Shown: positions 50,101 through 63,112 of the stretch, piece by piece
How positions within the stretch are numbered: the first letter of the stretch is position 1
Layout: each line of letters opens with the position of its first letter
Source of the DNA: Paramecium pentaurelia
Lineage: Eukaryota > Ciliophora > Oligohymenophorea > Peniculida > Parameciidae
NCBI GenBank assembly: GCA_905183005.1
Contig: CAJJDO010000002.1
Coordinates: forward strand, 720,656 to 784,655
Direction of reading: 5' to 3'
Length of the DNA stretch: 64,000 bases
Made by a program: the position numbers and the translations under genes
Notes under the pieces: generated by a model
Seen by the model: the letters and a program-made list of their open reading frames with translations, nothing else
Told to the model about the DNA's origin: nothing
Databases searched by the model: none

Positions 50101-53044
50101 GATTTCATATTTAATCTTTGGATATTTAGCTAAATCTGATATAAACTTAAATAACTGCAAAATTTTAAATAGAAATTACCAAATAATGATAGTAGAAAAA
50201 TAATATTGTACATGTCTAGAACAATTGCTTTTAGAACAATATAAATTTAAAGGTCCATTTAGATAACCTATGAATAATAATGGAACCACATATGAACAAA
50301 AATAAAGTATAAATTTTTTAACAACAAAACTGGTTTCGTATTTTTACATAGTTTTATGATTTTCAAAATCAGTTACTGATGTTGAAATATAATCATAAAA
50401 TTTATCAACAAATAATTAAACAAATACATTAATAGTAGCTGATAGTGTAACCTCTAATGACATCACTGAAACATTAGAGAATTCACTTCCAAATGAGTTT
50501 CTTAAGGCTGTTGTAAGTGTAAATAATCCTACAACTAATCCACTATAGGCTGCTATTAATAAAACAAGTAAAATAGAGGCTAAAAACAACCTTAATACTA
50601 AATCACTGTCATCTTGGGCAGCTGAATTCAATTGATCATTTTCCAAGGATCTAATAAAAGTTCCTTTAAATGATGATCTTTCAGTTGATTTCTCCTTTTC
50701 ATTTAATTAACCATATTTTAAATTAAATCTTACTTATTATTATTTCCAATAATCAGTTACTACGCTATTCCATTAAATTAATACAAATGTGAATATCATA
50801 GTAATTATAATACTAGCTTCACCATCCTAATTGTTTAGTATCCATTCAGCTAGACTGCATCCAAAACCACAAACAGAAATAAATGTTAACATTTTTGTAT
50901 AATAACTCAAGAAATAAAAGTACAATCCTATTTTCTCACCATAATATGAACATATAATATCTATAGGTACATACCAAGGTTCAAATATTTTGAATTTCCA
51001 TTCATCTGCAAAAAAGAATAACTTTCTATGATAAAATTAAGTTTCACTTGTTAAGGCCTTCTCAAAATTCTAACAATACCCTAATAATTCATATTAATCA
51101 TTTAAACAAAAAAATTGACTAATAAATCCTTTCATAGTAAAGGAATTTATATCAAAACAATCATCTACAGCTAAATATACTAATTTTAATCTATCAATTG
51201 ATGAAAACACAGAAATATTTCCATCTTCATCTTTTTAATATTTACACCAAATCATTTATTATTATGCTTAGAGTGTAGGAGCCATCTTTTTTGTAGGCCT
51301 CCTAAAATTTATATAAGGCTCTTATGGTGTTAAATCAACTTGGTCCCAAAGATTTCTTATATATTATTTAGAATCATTAGCCACTTCTAATGATTCAATA
51401 AAGGCTTACATATAATTATATGCCAATCTCTCCTTCTATAAGATTTTAATATACTTTGTCAATGGAATGTTTTATTCTATCATATATTATTTATATTCAT
51501 TCATTAAAGATTCAGCATTTTAATCATAAACTTCTACTTTTTCTAAATGTTATTTATTTTCAGGATTCAATATATTTTATTTATTAAGAAATATTTCTTA
51601 TTTATTTCCTAAACCTTATTATATTAATTCCTTTTTCTATCTTTTAATATATAACTAAAAGGAATCCATTTATTTATTTAAAATAGCTGATAAATCACTA
51701 TTAATAATATTTTATTCTCTATGTTCACTCACACACTTTTTTAAATGAACCAAATATTTATAATATGCAAACCATTCATCATCAGATGGACCATGATCTT
51801 CTTCATCATTTAAATCCTATTTTCCATATTAAAATAATTCTTAATTTATGTGACTTTGATTTACTTCTCTACTTAATCTTTTGAAATTGATTTATTCAAT
51901 TAATTCTATGATTTGAGGTCTCAAGTACTCAAAAAATGTTGTGCATTTATATTCAAAAGGCTTCCATAATCGATTATTTAATCTTAATGGTCTTAATCTT
52001 TTATCAACAGGTTCAAGAGAAAAAAGGTCACTGAACCAAAAATTTAATCGTTTTGAAAGCTTTTTTTATTCTGCCACAACTTTTAAATTTTCCTCATCCA
52101 TCTTAATCAATAAAAATATCCATCTACCATCATTTGAAATCATTTATCTTGTTTAAAATCCCTTTCTTGATAATTTAATCAAAATTGCATTCCTTAACAT
52201 TGTTGATGTATCCAATGCTTCTTTTGGAGTCTTAAACCATTATTCTTATATCTAATTTATATATTCTCCTTTTATGTCACATCTAATTTAAGTCTCTTCT
52301 AAACTTTTATAATCCAAATTTATAAAATCTATCAAATTGACTTTCATATTTTAACTTAAAGCTGATTCAAACTTTTCTCTTAAAGATTTCATTGCAAGAT
52401 TTAATTTTTCTGATGCACTTAAAATTGGTCTAATAGATTTAGAAAATCTTTTCCCTGATTAAGTTTATTAGGTAAAAAATTATTTATATCTTACATCACT
52501 TTATTAAGATTATAATTGAAAAGGGTCTGAAGAGACTGAGTTTTGTAGTTCAGATTAAGATATTGATAAAAATTAATAACTAGTCTCTATTGCTTTAAAT
52601 AGTAATTGGTCATTTAAGGATTTAGAATTTATCTTTAAAGCTTATTGGACAAAGTCAAAAAACTCTAAGGGTCTCATTTACTAAGGACGAGCAACCTCTT
52701 CATAATCTGGGTTAGGAAAGCTCATAATTTCTCAATATATATAATTACGAAATCACTCCATCTGGATAAAATGCTGTATGATAATCATATGAACACTTTC
52801 CTATTAATCTTTCATACTCCTATTAATCATCATCTGTAAATTCAGTTCCCTATAATGCTTTTAAATATAATTCATATAATTTTAAAGGATCTTAAAGTTT
52901 GTTTTCAATCTTCTTCCTCTTTTTGGTTTTAGGCTAGTCTTTAACTATTTTAGATTCGCTTTTAAATTACTGGAATGGAAGATATTTCTTTCGGAAGCCA
53001 TCTTAACATTCTGTATTTGGTCTTGCTTACTGTAATTTATACAT
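44128..53044 (-). CDS. Anoctamin (TMEM16)-like protein with giant C-terminal extension, about 2,960 aa
   Basis: One frame runs without TGA from 52725 to the stop at 44128-44130 (2,865 codons), remarkably without introns. An upstream exon, 52749-53044 (ATG 53042-53044), joins through a 28-nt segment ending GAG (52721-52748); otherwise the start is ATG 52725. Residues about 640-1170 form the anoctamin core: YYGEKIGLYFYFLSYYTKML, then FVLIQWNSVVTDYWKQQQVR, then LRLFLASILLVLLIAAYSGL, DYISTSVTDFENHKT, YKISLSFI-like helices and a basic end. The FENHKT block and the YWK(R/Q)xQ block are diagnostic. The core scrambles lipids or conducts Cl- under Ca2+ control. About 1,790 further residues are soluble and helical, partly TPR-like, with no known domain. 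Confidence 0.8.
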
Positions 53045-53106
53045 ATATTATTAAGCACTAAATACAAAATATATAATTTATAAATAAATATTGATTTAAA
53101 TTGTTT

Positions 53107-56100
53107 TCATAAAAGTTAATCAGCATCAGATACTTCCTCTTTATTTATTGATATTTACTAAAATAAATTAATTAAATTTTTACTAATATTCCAACACTAT
53201 TAAATAACTTATCCTCCATTTGTTCTGCCACTGGGTCATCAGGTACTTTTTCATCTTCCTCAACTTATATTTACTAAATCTAATTTTAAACTAAGGCTGG
53301 ATTAGTAAATTTATCATTATCAGTACCATCCTCAAATTTCTCATTACCATATCCATCATCATCATTAACTTAATTAACAATTTAAGCTTAATCTTCATTT
53401 TTTTAATTATCTCTCTAAATTTCTTAGGTAACTTTCTATTATTATTCTAAAATATTATTTTTTTATTAACCCTCTAATTCCTTTTATTTTCTTTTTTCCT
53501 CTAAAATTTTCTTTCCTTCTTCTTTCTATTATTTCTTTTTGTAAGCTTTTTGAATTTTAACAGCTACATCATCTAACTCTTGTTATTCTTTTTATTTTTA
53601 CTCTTCCTCTTTCTTTTTCAATTCTTCAATCCTTCTTTCTTCTTTAAGTTCTTCTAATAATTTCTTTCCTTCTGATTTATTTTTTTTGTGTCTATATGCT
53701 CCTTAAATTCTTGATGCTGCCATATTAATTTCCTCTTCTTTAGCCTTAATTTCTTTCTTTACTTCTAATTAATCATCAAGCTCTTATTCAAATTCAAAAT
53801 CATAATCATCTTCATTATTTTTTTTTTCTTTTTTATCCTTATTACCTTTCTTTTGATTTTTACATACTGAATCTCTTTCATTTCGTTTACTCTCCAACAT
53901 TTATTTTGCTTCATCAATTTACTATTTGTTTTTAAAAGCCTTTTATATTTTCAAAGCACTTTCCTCTTATTCTTTCTTTAATTTTTCTTCCCTCTCCTTC
54001 TATCTTCTTATCCTATCTTCTTCTTTTTATTTTTAGTCATTGACAAATTTTTCTCTCTTTTTTTATTCTAATAAAGCTTTAGCTTCTGCAATTTATTTCT
54101 TTTTTTAATATGCTAATTATATTTTCATAGCAGCATCCTCTTCTTCTTTTAAAAGTTTTTCTTTCTCCTCTTATTCTTTTAATATTCTCTATCTTTCTTA
54201 TTCTTATTCTTCCTCTTACTTTTTTGCTTGTAATTCAGCTAAATATTATTCTTTTTCCTTTTTTTTCTATTCTAATATTTTCTTACCCTCCTCTTTCTAC
54301 TTTTTTTATTTATAAGCATTTTATATTAACAATGCTTTTTCCTCTTCCTCTTTCCTTTATTATTCTTCATATTTTCTTTATTCTTCTTCTTTTTATTTTT
54401 ATTCCTCTTCTTCTTTTCTCTTTCTTTCTTCTTCCTATCGTTTTAATTCCTCTTCTTTTCTTTTTCTTTCTTCTTCCTTTCTTTTTAAGTCTTCTTATTT
54501 TCTTTTTTAATCTTCTAAAATTTTCCTTTACTCTTCCTCTTATTTTCTTTTTTAATCTTCCAAAATTTTCCTTTACTCGTCCTCTTATCTTTTTTTCTCT
54601 TCTTGCTATTTCTTTAATTATAATTCCTACATCTTCTTTTTTTCTTCAAGATATTATCTCTTCTTTTCTTTCTAATCCTATAGAATCTTTTTACCTTCTT
54701 CCTTTTACTTTTTCTTTTTATAAGCAAGCTAAATCTTCATTGCTGCATCCTCTTAATCTTCTTAAGGTTTTTATTAATAATCATCAAACTATTCATAATA
54801 TTCTTCTTCTACATTCTCCTTTTAATCCTATTCTTTTGGTTTAGCTGAGTTTTTAGAATCCTTATCCTCATCTCTCTCGAAATAATCATCATAATTCTCC
54901 TCTTCTTCATTATTCTTTTTACTTTCTTTTGCAGATTGATAGTTTGGATCATTATCAATAATTTAAGATGAATTTCTAGCATGACTTCTTATTTTAGCTT
55001 ATTTTGAAGTATCTGAATTTTATGTTTATATCTTTATATAATCATTAGGGCTGTCTTATTTTTATGTATTTGGAGGAGAATTTAATTTTTACTAATTAAT
55101 TTATTTATTTTATGAATCTACCTTAAAATCATCTCTAAAGAATTGTTCCCATTATAATTAAATCAAATCCCTATATACTTAATAAATGTGAATAAATAAT
55201 TAATCCTTTTACAAATCAGTAATTGATATTTAAGACTCTAATATTAATTATTCAAATTATCTTATATTTATGTATTCTTAATTGTAAAATTTCAACTTGA
55301 ATTTTCTTGTAAGTTCTTCTTTATGTTTTAGTAAAGTCTATAAATGGGATAAATACTCTATTTACTTTTCTAACTTCTTAATATATTGATTATCCATCAT
55401 AAGTTATGTATTCTTGAATAAGAGACAATATCATATTTTTAAATCTATTGGCACTTATCATTTTTTGAATAGGTTAATCATATCCATCACTTTTGAGTAA
55501 GGCTTTAGCAAATTTTTATGCTTTGATTGCATCCATATCTAATTTGGTCTTTAGAAACTCAACAACTCCATTTTCATTTAATCTTCCTTTATTGAGTGTG
55601 GATAATTTCTATAATGATATAAATTTAATACTTCCTTAAATTTAGCAAAGGGAATATTATCTAAATGCAATTAACAACGTATTTCATCAGCATAACATTA
55701 TGCTAATTCTTAATCAAGTAAAATAGAATCTGTACTATTATTTTATCTTAATTATTCTTATTATTAAAACTATGCTATTTATTATTATTATTAAGAATTA
55801 TTATTATTTTAATTCTTTGGACTTAATGATTGTTATTATTATAAATTTCTTCCTTATTTCTATTCCAATTATTTTCTATTATCTGATTAAAATTTCTTTA
55901 ATTGTTATTCTAATTTTTTAATTTTCTCTTTTTATTCTTCTACTAAATAATTCAATTTAGTTCTTTCTTCTATATCCTTATCAATCTCTTCCTAACTAAT
56001 TAAATATTAGCCATTAGCTCCTCTTTTCTTGAATACTTATAATTTTTGATTTAATAACTAAAGATCTCTGGCTTATTTATTTATTGTTTTCTATTATTGT

Positions 56101-57032
56101 TAAACCTAATGTTCTAATTGATTATTCCTCTCTTCATAAAGTCTATAATTAATAATTATTTTTACTTGACAATTTGAACTAATTCTTAATTATCTTTAAG
56201 ATAGCTTTCATTCTATTATTGCAACTCCTTAACAATTTCATTATTTGAAGAATGCTCCTGAACATGACTATGATATATTTAACATTACTTTTATTATTAT
56301 TATAATATTTCATCTCGTTCTTTTAGTAGTTCTCTTAATCTTTATAGTTCTTCATAAACTTCTCTGATTTCAGCCTTGATTATTAAATATTTCTTACATC
56401 AAGTTCTTAGAATTTGCTTACTTTAGCATTTTTCTTAAAATTTTATATTGTTATTTCCTTTTCTCTCAATTCATTTTATTACTCTTTTATTTGTCTTTTC
56501 ATTTAAAGAAATAGTGATGTCTAATGATATCAATATAGAATTATAACCTCAACTCCCAATTTCATTTATACATTTTTCAAATTACCATTATTTTGAAAAT
56601 CCTCTATGATTCTCTCATATTTTTGTATTGTTTTCTATCAATATATTATTAGCAATACTTCTTATTATAAAATTGTAGTCCTTTATTAATAATTATCTGT
56701 CTTCAAGAGGTTGATTTGTGTTTTAGCTTAGGATAAATGCTCAAAAAGTCTTTCTTTATCATACACTTCCATATTATTTCTAAAAAAATCAGTTTCTTGT
56801 TAAATCTATCTAGCTTTTATATCGTTCTAACCACTTTATGGTCTCTCCTCTACCAAGTTATTCACTTTAACCTTTTTCGCACTTAGTAAATAAATTAAGT
56901 TACATTTTAAATCCTTTAACAGAATATCCATAAGGTTGGCTAGAAGGTATTTTTTAATTAGGATTTTTAGCTGATTAAGCTCGTATAGCTTTCTACTAAT
57001 TTGAATAAAATATATACTTATCTTTCTGACAT
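53107..57032 (-). CDS. Coiled-coil protein with six IQ motifs, about 1,233 aa
   Basis: ATG 57030-57032, TGA 53107-53109, about nine introns of 22-29 nt, including 56996-57017, 56882-56903, 56635-56658 and 53158-53183. One near 56510 has an atypical GTT start. N-terminal half: Gln-rich coiled coils. A helical domain follows (LNENGVVEFLKTKLDMD, then ALLKSDGYDQPI). The C-terminal half is Glu/Lys-rich with six IQ-type calmodulin sites: KIQLAYKKKK near 54.7 kb, LIQNAYKQKK 54.3, KIQLAYQKKK 54.1, KIQKAFKNKQ 53.95, RIQGAYRHKK 53.7 and KIQKAYKKKQ 53.55. Each is followed by a GKK(I/L)L-like repeat. A calmodulin- or centrin-binding cytoskeletal scaffold is the likely role. Confidence 0.78.
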
Positions 57033-57122
57033 GTAAATTAATAATTAATTATATTTATAAAGCAATTATATTTAAATAGAAATTGCATCAATTCTAAACC
57101 TAGTTTCAAACAATATTATTGA

Positions 57123-57808
57123 TCATTTATTCAATTAAAAATGTACTCTCTTTTAAGAATGAATATCATTATTACTAAACTAACCCTTTTTATATTGACT
57201 GTACTTCATTTCCTATTTTAAAATACTTTTCACTGATCTATTATCAGCACTTTAACTTCTTTAACTTTCTAATTCTTCTTTATTAATTATTTCCTTGTTC
57301 TACTTGTGTTCACTAATAGATTTTAATTTATTCAGTCTTTTTGAATCAAATGATTTTAAAGAATTTTTTGGTTAAAATTCACACAAAGGAGAATCATTTT
57401 TTCTTTTCTTTTTTAATGAAGTCTAAGAAATAAATATATCTTCATTTCCTTAATCAATTTTTTAATGAATATCATCTAATTACATAACAATCTCAGCTAC
57501 TAATTGAATGTCCTTATTAGATTATTATTCTGATTCTTATTTACTGTGTATAGATTTATTATCAGCAAATGCAGGAGTTTATGGATCATCAATACGAAAT
57601 TGACCATGTGTAACCTTTTGTTTTTCCATAGGAGATCTTTTCATTATTCAATGAGAATAAATTACAAAGGTTAGTTTTTATTTTTGTTTTTCTTCCCATC
57701 ACTTGAACGATTAGGACCTTTCGATGATTGAGACGTTTCTTTCATACCTATAGCTAATTCTGAAGCCTACTCATTTGTATTAACAGTACAACATTACGAA
57801 CTTCCCAT
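57123..57808 (-). CDS. Candidate N-myristoylated PP1-binding protein, 218 aa
   Basis: ATG 57806-57808, one 29-nt intron at 57637-57665 ending AAG, TGA 57123-57125. The N-terminus MGSSQCC has the Gly2/Ser5-type context for N-myristoylation with adjacent cysteines for palmitoylation. The body is low complexity and polar. Near the C-terminus lie SVKSILK and, about 35 residues later, QKRVHF, matching the SILK and RVxF docking motifs of protein phosphatase 1 regulators such as inhibitor-2. Without the intron the region would be two ORFs overlapping by ATGA; the frame and length fit one gene better. Function is inferred from short motifs only. Confidence 0.55.
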
Positions 57809-57986
57809 TAATTAATCAATTAATACTCAAAAGGAACAAGATAAATATTTATTTTATAAATTGGTTATAACATTTATAATAAAATATTTCACTTTAGTCT
57901 TTAATAATTATTAATTATAATAAAATATTTGAATAAAACTATTAACTTTACTTAAATAGATTAAATTATTTTGTTAATATGATTTA

Positions 57987-59720
57987 TCAAATAATGAATT
58001 ATCTAATCTATTCTATGATTTAAGTATTTGCACAATCAGCAGCCATAACTCCATTGCTTCTCATACCAATATTCTAGAAACCATGAGGAAGACTTTCAAA
58101 TATTTTTAATTTAATATTTTCTAATCCATTATTTTTACAGTAATGAACAAATTCTACACAATCATCCAATAATACATCATCTTAACCTACAAAAATAACA
58201 AAATCTTTGGGAAATTGTTGAATAATATTTTAAGGAGTTTTAATAGGAGATACATAATAATCATTTGGTAGATCTGATTGATTTTTTAGATAACTTAATC
58301 TACATAACATTAATAGTCCCATAGGTATCATTTAATCATTAATACTTTTGAGATTAGAAGGTGCTATATCACAAATATTTAAATTAACAGCAGGGTATTA
58401 CAAAATAATTTTATCTGGAATTCTTTAATAGGTTTCTATTGCTCTAATAGTTATTCCTAAAGCCAAATTACCACCAGCTGAATCTCCTATCAAAATTATA
58501 TTTTTTGGAGAAATTTTGAAATAAGCAGCACCAAAATGAACTATCCACATGTAATATTGCCAACAGTCATCAAGTGCAATAGGGAAAGGAAATTCAGGAG
58601 CTAAACGATAATCTATTGAAAAGATAATTGTATTATCTAATTGATTAACCCATTTTCTTGTGTATGATTAATGAGAAAAAGAAGACATTGCAATGAACCC
58701 TCCTCCATGTATATGAATGATTATATTGGTAATATCATTTAATCCGATCTCATTTCTTGATGAGACACAACATTGACCAAAAAATGTCATTGGATATTAT
58801 ACTTATTAAATATGTTAAGTCTTTTACATTTAGAATTCATTTTTTGTCAAATTTCTCACTATTTATGTAATATCTTAATTATATATTCTTTGTTTAAAGA
58901 TTTATCTATTACACATAACTCTAACTCTAATATCATGTTCATTTTATTTCTTTCTAATGCTTCTAAATGCTATCTAATAGAGTATGTTTTTATGAATATC
59001 AGTTGAATTTGTATTAAAATTATGTAAAGAATCTTAGGTTATTTGATTAAATAATCTTGGAATATAGATTATTTTTTTGAATTTAATTTATTCTAATTGC
59101 ATTTTAAAACCTGCTTTTACTATCTTGGATTCATCTATAACTCTCCATAATTTTAATACATGTTCAAGTGTTGGATTAGTGAGTATTTATGTTGCTATAA
59201 GATTGGTTGCCTCTTAATTTGATATATAATAAAGTGCTTTCAAATTTTTAACTAAATATGACATAACTTGAGATTAATATTGTTTCCCAGAATTTGCATA
59301 TGCATGTCCTAAATATATTTTTTTATAAAAGTTTCTTAATTGTTATTTAATTTTGTCTGGTTGATCCAATATTATTACTTCAATATTTGGAATATTCATA
59401 TATTCATCATCATTAAAAATAGTATTTTTTGGCTTTTTATAGATATAAGGTAATATATCAGTAATCTATTTTATTTTTTAAAGTTCAAATGCTAATTTAA
59501 TTTATATACCTCTACTCTATTCGATATTAGACAATTCTTAAATTTTAGGTAGTACATCATTATAAATAATATTTAAACATTTCTTAACAAATATTTTATT
59601 CACATCTTAAGTATTCATAATTTCTATTTTATTTTTAAATTCATTTAGAGTTTAAATGATTTTTTAATTATTTGTTTTATCAATAATAGTTTTTATATTG
59701 TTTAATTCTTCTTCATTCAT
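57987..59720 (-). CDS. Hormone-sensitive-lipase family esterase, 577 aa
   Basis: Uninterrupted frame from ATG 59718-59720 to TGA 57987-57989. The C-terminal catalytic half has the HSL oxyanion motif HIHGGGFIAM at about residue 335 and the nucleophile motif IGDSAGGNLAL at about 411. IDYRLAPEFPFP, VGQDDVLLDDC (acid) and LPHGFQNIGM (catalytic His) also match. The N-terminal 300 residues are helical (LRNFYKKIYLGHAYANSGKQ), like the extra N-terminal domain found in animal HSL but absent from bacterial esterases. Likely role: hydrolysis of stored acylglycerols or sterol esters. No phosphoregulatory module is visible between the halves. Confidence 0.87.
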
Positions 59721-59872
59721 TTTATATTATATTATAATTTTATTTGATTAAAATAAGATAAGTTTAATACAAATATGAACAATTTCTAAATTATTTTTCT
59801 TTTTATATTGATATCCTATTTTGAAGAAGCGATCATTATCTATAATTTAGAATAATATATTTATTTAATATT

Positions 59873-61448
59873 ATGAAATTTAATCAATCTCCAAAATCAA
59901 CTTATACAGAAAATTTCAATCCACCTCCTGGTTATTATATTGGTAATGATTTAAATGATATGCTCAATACAATTAAGACTAAACCACCTCAATAATAATT
60001 TTCAAGATCAGATAGATTTGGAGATATTTAGACAAATATTCATCCTTAAAGTAAAACTGTTGAAGGATTTGATAAAATTGCTTATTAATCTTCTTTAAAA
60101 CATTCCTTTTAAAATAAAAAATTACAAGATCGTAATTACGTTTATTAAGCATAAGTATGTAAGTTTTATTAATTATTATAGTCATAGCAATAATTGAAGA
60201 AGACTTAAGAAGTTGATAAGAAAATGAAGAATTTGCTAATCAAACAAATGGAAAATTGTTTGAATTAATAACTAGAAATAACACCATCAGGATAATATGT
60301 TTTAGATAAATCTAAACTGTTGCAAAAATTATAAACTATAGCCCCATTACAAGTAATTATATTCATATAAATCATTAGCCTCCTGGTCCTGGACATTACA
60401 ATTCAAATGAAACCATAGTAAAACCTAGAGTCAGAGGAGCTATTATTAAAGAGGATAGCAAAAGAACCACATTCTAAGAACCATTCTTGACAGCTGATGT
60501 CATATATGGTAAACAATTAACTAACAATGTATAAAATGAATCAGAATCTAATCTATCTCAAAAGTAAAAGTAGAAGAAAATCAAATTCATATAAGGAGAT
60601 GAATATAATTTAGAAAAATTATTTGAAAAAGAAAAGAAAAAGAAAGAAAAATAAGCTGCTCCACCACCTGGACATTATGAAATTGAATCCCAATTTGGAA
60701 AAATTACAGAATTAAATTATCAAAATTAATGTTTTGATAGTAGAGAACAAAGATTTAAATATATTGTAGATGATAATCCAGGACCTGGTTAATATAAAGC
60801 TGATAATTAATTCAATGAATCTGGAGGATATATGTCTAAATTACCTAGATAACCTCCAAAAGATAATATGATTGTTCCTGTTGGTAATTACATTGTATAA
60901 GATTTATCAAAACCCTAAAGAAGAGATGGAATCTTTCCATCAAGCTTTGGTTCTGGATCTAAAAGAATGAAAGAAGTCATAATAAATAATGATGTTCCTG
61001 GACCTGGTAGTTATGATAATTTGATGTTAAAGAAGAAACAATCTAAATATGTTTTTAGAAAGAAAGAAAAAAGACCTACATTTGAAAAATATCCAGAATC
61101 TTTTGGATTATCAGTTGCTAAAGAATTAGTATCTGTTAATACCACTAAAGAACGTAGCAAATCTGTACAAAAACCAGTATAAATAATAATATAAATCTTT
61201 AGTAAAAATCTTCTATGTTTTGCTCTACTGTTCAAAGATTCAAGGATAAACAGATAACTGAAGAATTAGGTCCAGGAAGTTATACTGTCCATGGTTAATT
61301 TACTAAAACTACTTTTAATAAAGGAAATGATATCTTTGGAAAAGGATAAAGAATCTAATAATAACAAATATAAGAAATTGGTCCTGGAGCTTATGATGGG
61401 GATTACAAAATACTTAAGAAAAATTTTGTTAGAGATGTTCATTTTTGA
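59873..61448 (+). CDS. SHIPPO / sperm-tail PG-rich repeat protein, about 500 aa
   Basis: ATG 59873, introns 60353-60378 and 61177-61202 (26 nt each) and a likely in-frame 27-nt intron at 60155-60181, TGA 61446-61448. Repeated Pro-Gly motifs are spread through the protein: PPPGYYI, PPGPGHYNS, PPPGHYEIESQFGK, NPGPGQYKAD, VPGPGSYDNL, LGPGSYTVHGQF and IGPGAYDGDYK. This is the STPGR repeat (PGPGxY) of outer dense fibre and axonemal microtubule inner proteins. A ciliary microtubule-associated role follows. Divergent from the lipase gene with about 150 bp between starts. Confidence 0.85.
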
Positions 61449-62293
61449 CTTTTTAATAGGTTAACACATGATTATTATTTTATATAAACAATTCTAATTT
61501 CTCTTTAAACATGTGTCAATTTAAATAAGGTCTGTCTTTAATTTCTACCTATAATAGATATTAGTACATTTTCTTATTTAGATTCTAATATTTTTGGTTT
61601 AATTAATTTCTTCCACAAAATAATTAATATTAGTTTATTTTCCATCTTACCAATTAAGAAAGATAATAAAAAGGTTAGTCCACTTATTTTCTAAAAGGTT
61701 ATATCATTATTATAATGATAAATATTAGCAATTGTTGAAACAAAAATATTTAAACAGTTGATCTGTATTATCACTATTAGCTAAAATTGTTAAATTGAAT
61801 TTCAATGTTTAAAACTTATAGTAAATTTATTAAAAGGTTTGTGTATAATTAAATTAGATCGAATTCCATTTTGGCATAAAGTAAATTTAATAATCTTGTT
61901 TTTTATAATCAATCTTGAATGTATTATATATTTTAACAATAGACCCAACTATTATTATTAAGATTATTGGTGTTTTAACTTTATATTAATAAGTATAAAA
62001 TAAAAATAAACATACGTATATTCTGATTTTAAATATTATTTCTATTATATTTTGAAATTAAATTAAATAATCAATTAAAAAGTAATCCATTGTATTTTTA
62101 GAATATTTCTTAGACATAGTTGTACATTAGCATTTTATATATTGAACATTATCAATATTTTTGAATATAAATTCATTTTTTATTTTATCAGTATAGAAAA
62201 ATAACTGTTTATTAAATTCAAAAATTAATAGAATTAAAACAATAACAGTTCTAAATTATTAATATTGTAATATTAGCCTCATCTCAATTATAT
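61449..62293. other. Intergenic spacer, no gene recognised
   Basis: About 850 bp between two convergent 3' ends. One minus-strand patch around 61450-61680 is open and reads semi-plausibly, but has no start, no recognised domain and overlaps the end of the SHIPPO gene, so it is not called. Confidence 0.4.
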
Positions 62294-63094
62294 TCATTCA
62301 TATACGTATTATTAATCAAATTCTTGATCTACTTGCATACATGCTAACAACTCAATGACACAATCTTCATATTCTTTTTTAGTTTCTGGTAGATTATAAA
62401 ATTTTTGATAATAATTTTCTATTGATTATTAAAAATTTCTTTTTTCATCGAAATCTATAAGTTCTTTGAGTTCAATCATATATTTTGTAAATAAACATTA
62501 TAATAAGGTTTCAGCATCTTTCAAATTAAAATTTTCAGGTTTAGAATACAATTCAGATAGATTTCTTCCATTTAGCTGAAAATCTAAATATAATGAATAT
62601 TCATCTAAAAATTTCTAAGTTAACATTGGTGCTATTTTTTATAAAGGAGGATAATTCATATATTTATCAAATTTATTTAAAAGTACAGGCTCACCATTAA
62701 TAATTTAGAATTCAGGATAAGTAAATCCAAAAAAGAAAACAACACAATTTTTCTTTGATTTTTCAATAATTTCACAATATAAACCTATTTGTTTTGCTAA
62801 TTATATTTAATGATTGTTAAGAAATATTCCAGGAATATCTTAATTGTTTTATTTTTATTTGTAGTGATTTTAAACATTCTATTCTTATTTAGGTTTTTTT
62901 GTGCCTGTTTGTTAAAAACAAATAAATCTTCCAAAACGAGAAAGAGTTTGAATAACTTGTGTACTTTATTAATCTGAACTCCAAGCATGAGTTTTATCTA
63001 AAGGCTTTGAAGAATTCATTCCTTTTGGCTTACCACTTTTGTTGATTCTTTTTTCTATAGATGGATTTTAGGATCCTTAATTCTTTTTTTACAT
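62294..63094 (-). CDS. Uncharacterised protein, 266 aa
   Basis: Open frame of 267 codons from ATG 63092-63094 to TGA 62294-62296. The N-terminal 100 residues are basic and Gln/Asn/Ser-rich (KRINKSGKPKGMNSSKPLDK). The C-terminal 160 are globular, starting DIPGIFLNNHQIQLAKQIG and including NCVVFFFGFTYPEF and YLDFQLNGRNLSELY. No family recognised. It follows the chromatin gene on the same strand with an 18-bp gap. Confidence 0.65.
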
Positions 63095-63112
63095 ATTTTA
63101 TTTTAATAAATA

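Noticed and set aside
54224..54844. A 206-codon + strand frame rich in Leu/Phe/Ser
   Set aside because: It is the antisense of the Glu/Lys-rich IQ-motif coding region; the GAA/AAA-rich minus strand automatically gives TTC/TTT-rich open sequence.
57641..57808. A 55-aa stand-alone gene overlapping the next ATG
   Set aside because: A 29-nt intron of the right phase joins it to the downstream frame, and ATGA overlaps are not expected in this genome.
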